A DNA stretch of 8,232 nt from Bacteroidia bacterium (lineage in GTDB: Bacteria; Bacteroidota; Bacteroidia; Cytophagales; Cyclobacteriaceae): assembly GCA_012031955.1 (NCBI GenBank), contig JAAURZ010000085.1:1-8232 (forward strand). Direction: 5' to 3'. Below, piece by piece: positions 7,401-8,232 of the stretch. Made by a program: the position numbers and the translations under genes. The stretch's first letter is position 1. Every line of letters starts with the position of its first letter. The notes under the pieces were generated by a model. The model worked only from the letters and a program-made list of their open reading frames with translations, searched no databases and had not been told where the DNA came from.

Positions 7401-8232
7401 TGGAGACAAACAACATCGATCTCACGGTATACAACGACGCAGTCACCACGGTTCCGGCTGCCAACAGGCTTGTAACCTGGTTTGACATTTCAAACAACAA
7501 TCTCGGTGCTACGCCGCCGCCGCAAAATAATGTAGTGACCGGCACCGTCTACATCGCCCGCGTTCAGGATATTACCACCACCTGTACGAATGACGGCACC
7601 ATCACCTTCAGCGTAACACAACTGCCCGACGCCTCCAATGCAACGGTGCAGGTATGCGAAGACAGCCCTGCCGGCAGCAATACCGCCACCGGTGTGGACC
7701 TGACGCAGTACGAGGCCGATGTAATTGGCACGAGTACCAATGTGACTGTTTCATGGTACGACGACATCACCGAGGCGATGAATGGCACCGCCAACACCAT
7801 ACCGGGCGCTACCGTGGATGTTGCCGGAGCAAGGCAAGTGTTTGCACGTATCGTTGATAATAACCCACCCGGCTGTTCGGCCGTAGCTGAATTAAACCTC
7901 CTTGTAAAACCGCTTCCCACGAATGCCGCCATATTTGGCAAGACTGCCGTGTGCGTAGGTGACCCATTAACGCCGCCGGACGAGTTGCCGGTGGAGATAT
8001 ACCAGGTAACACCTGTATCCGGTGCGCAATACATCTGGGATATCCCCGACGACCCCGCTACCGAATTCAAAGTATTTGGTGGTGGTACAAGTAACGACTT
8101 TTTCGTGCTGCTGCAATTTCCCAACGTGTTCACCGGCGACATCAGGGTAAGGGTTGAGCTGAATGGCTGCGGAGGGGTGGATCTTGTGAAAAATATCGCG
8201 GTATCACCTTCACCTACAGCGCCTCCGCTTAC
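4475..8232 (+). CDS. Large secreted multidomain PKD/Ig-like surface protein, open at the window edge, two frameshifts
   Basis: The protein starts MPQSLRSKFFWVVVIAIFCS, a signal peptide with basic n-region, hydrophobic core and probable cleavage near AEA (residues 22-24). The mature part is a chain of beta-sandwich modules: a PKD-like module at about 60-160 (VDWDDGT, later HYFP), a Cys-containing module at 165-295, an Ig-like module at 300-397 (YCTSN, VNWYED), a PKD-like module at 403-497, and a module at 498-590 (GGTLSAVPDICQGS, then WEVSFNGG and AYRAVVAN). Next come repeats built on GPDQxFC and W-x-x-VSGPGT, then two Ig-like modules with a VCED start and WFD or WYDD core, and another PKD-like module reaching the window end. 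Such proteins are common in Bacteroidota and often end in a type IX secretion sorting domain; that end is not in the window. Two indels (about 6185 and 6607) break the frame, but the fold continues across both and the net change is three bases. At least about 1250 residues. Role is probably adhesion or matrix; the ligand is unknown. Confidence 0.85.
6253..7330 (+). repeat. Tandem protein repeats within the surface-protein gene
   Basis: At least three and probably four related modules lie in series. About 6253-6516 starts SVGPDQAFC and holds SWSLVSGPGTISF. About 6519-6752 starts NAGTDNTFC and holds TWTQV, the frameshift, then GPGTTIF. About 6753-7087 holds RWEVVSGAGTI. About 7088-7330 starts NAGADQPNVC and holds GTWSSSNGA. 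They share a first strand with a Cys, a Trp strand, a VSGPGT turn and a closing strand of the type TNGLC or SGNC. The DNA has diverged, so these are old protein-level duplications, not a recent array. Confidence 0.6.

Noticed and set aside
6970..8142. Long minus-strand open frames (6970-7545 and 7564-8142)
   Set aside because: Antisense shadows of the surface-protein gene; their Thr/Ser/Val-rich composition mirrors the repeats on the plus strand.

Overview
The window is a composite. From about position 1552 to the right-hand end it looks like one Bacteroidota chromosome segment, probably Cytophagales-like. The support is a pyrG-yidC neighbourhood on the minus strand, the absence of Shine-Dalgarno sequences before pyrG, yidC and the large surface gene, a good Bacteroidota-type promoter (TTG, 19 nt, TACCTTTG) before pyrG, and a divergent, very large secreted protein built from the PKD/Ig-like modules typical of Bacteroidota cell-surface proteins. 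The first 1.55 kb does not fit this picture. It holds no convincing gene up to about 1100, then a 17-codon SNF2-helicase-like motif on the minus strand, then two overlapping plus-strand genes that resemble part of a type III secretion operon and carry a Shine-Dalgarno sequence.

Layout. 1-1100: no supportable gene. 1102-1152 (-): SNF2-like fragment. About 1157-1393 (+): C-terminal end of an SctD/YscD-like protein. 1390-1572 (+): start of a small, possibly type III secretion-associated protein. 1552-2360 (-): N-terminal part of yidC, cut off by the preceding segment and carrying a frameshift. 2492-4115 (-): pyrG, complete in length but with a one-base insertion. 4116-4474: divergent intergenic region with the pyrG promoter. 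4475 to window end (+): a secreted multidomain protein of at least about 1250 residues, open at the right edge and interrupted by two small deletions.

How the genes work together. PyrG makes CTP, needed for nucleic acids and phospholipid precursors. YidC inserts membrane proteins. They are neighbours and may be co-transcribed, since no terminator is visible between them. The surface protein is divergently transcribed and functionally separate; its signal peptide and cysteine-containing beta-sandwich modules point to export and surface display or adhesion.

Four small indels lie in otherwise well-conserved frames, and unrelated coding pieces are joined within 500 bp at the left. The simplest reading is an assembly or amplification chimera plus uncorrected sequence errors. 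A real rearrangement cannot be excluded from the sequence alone. I do not see a convincing undescribed system.
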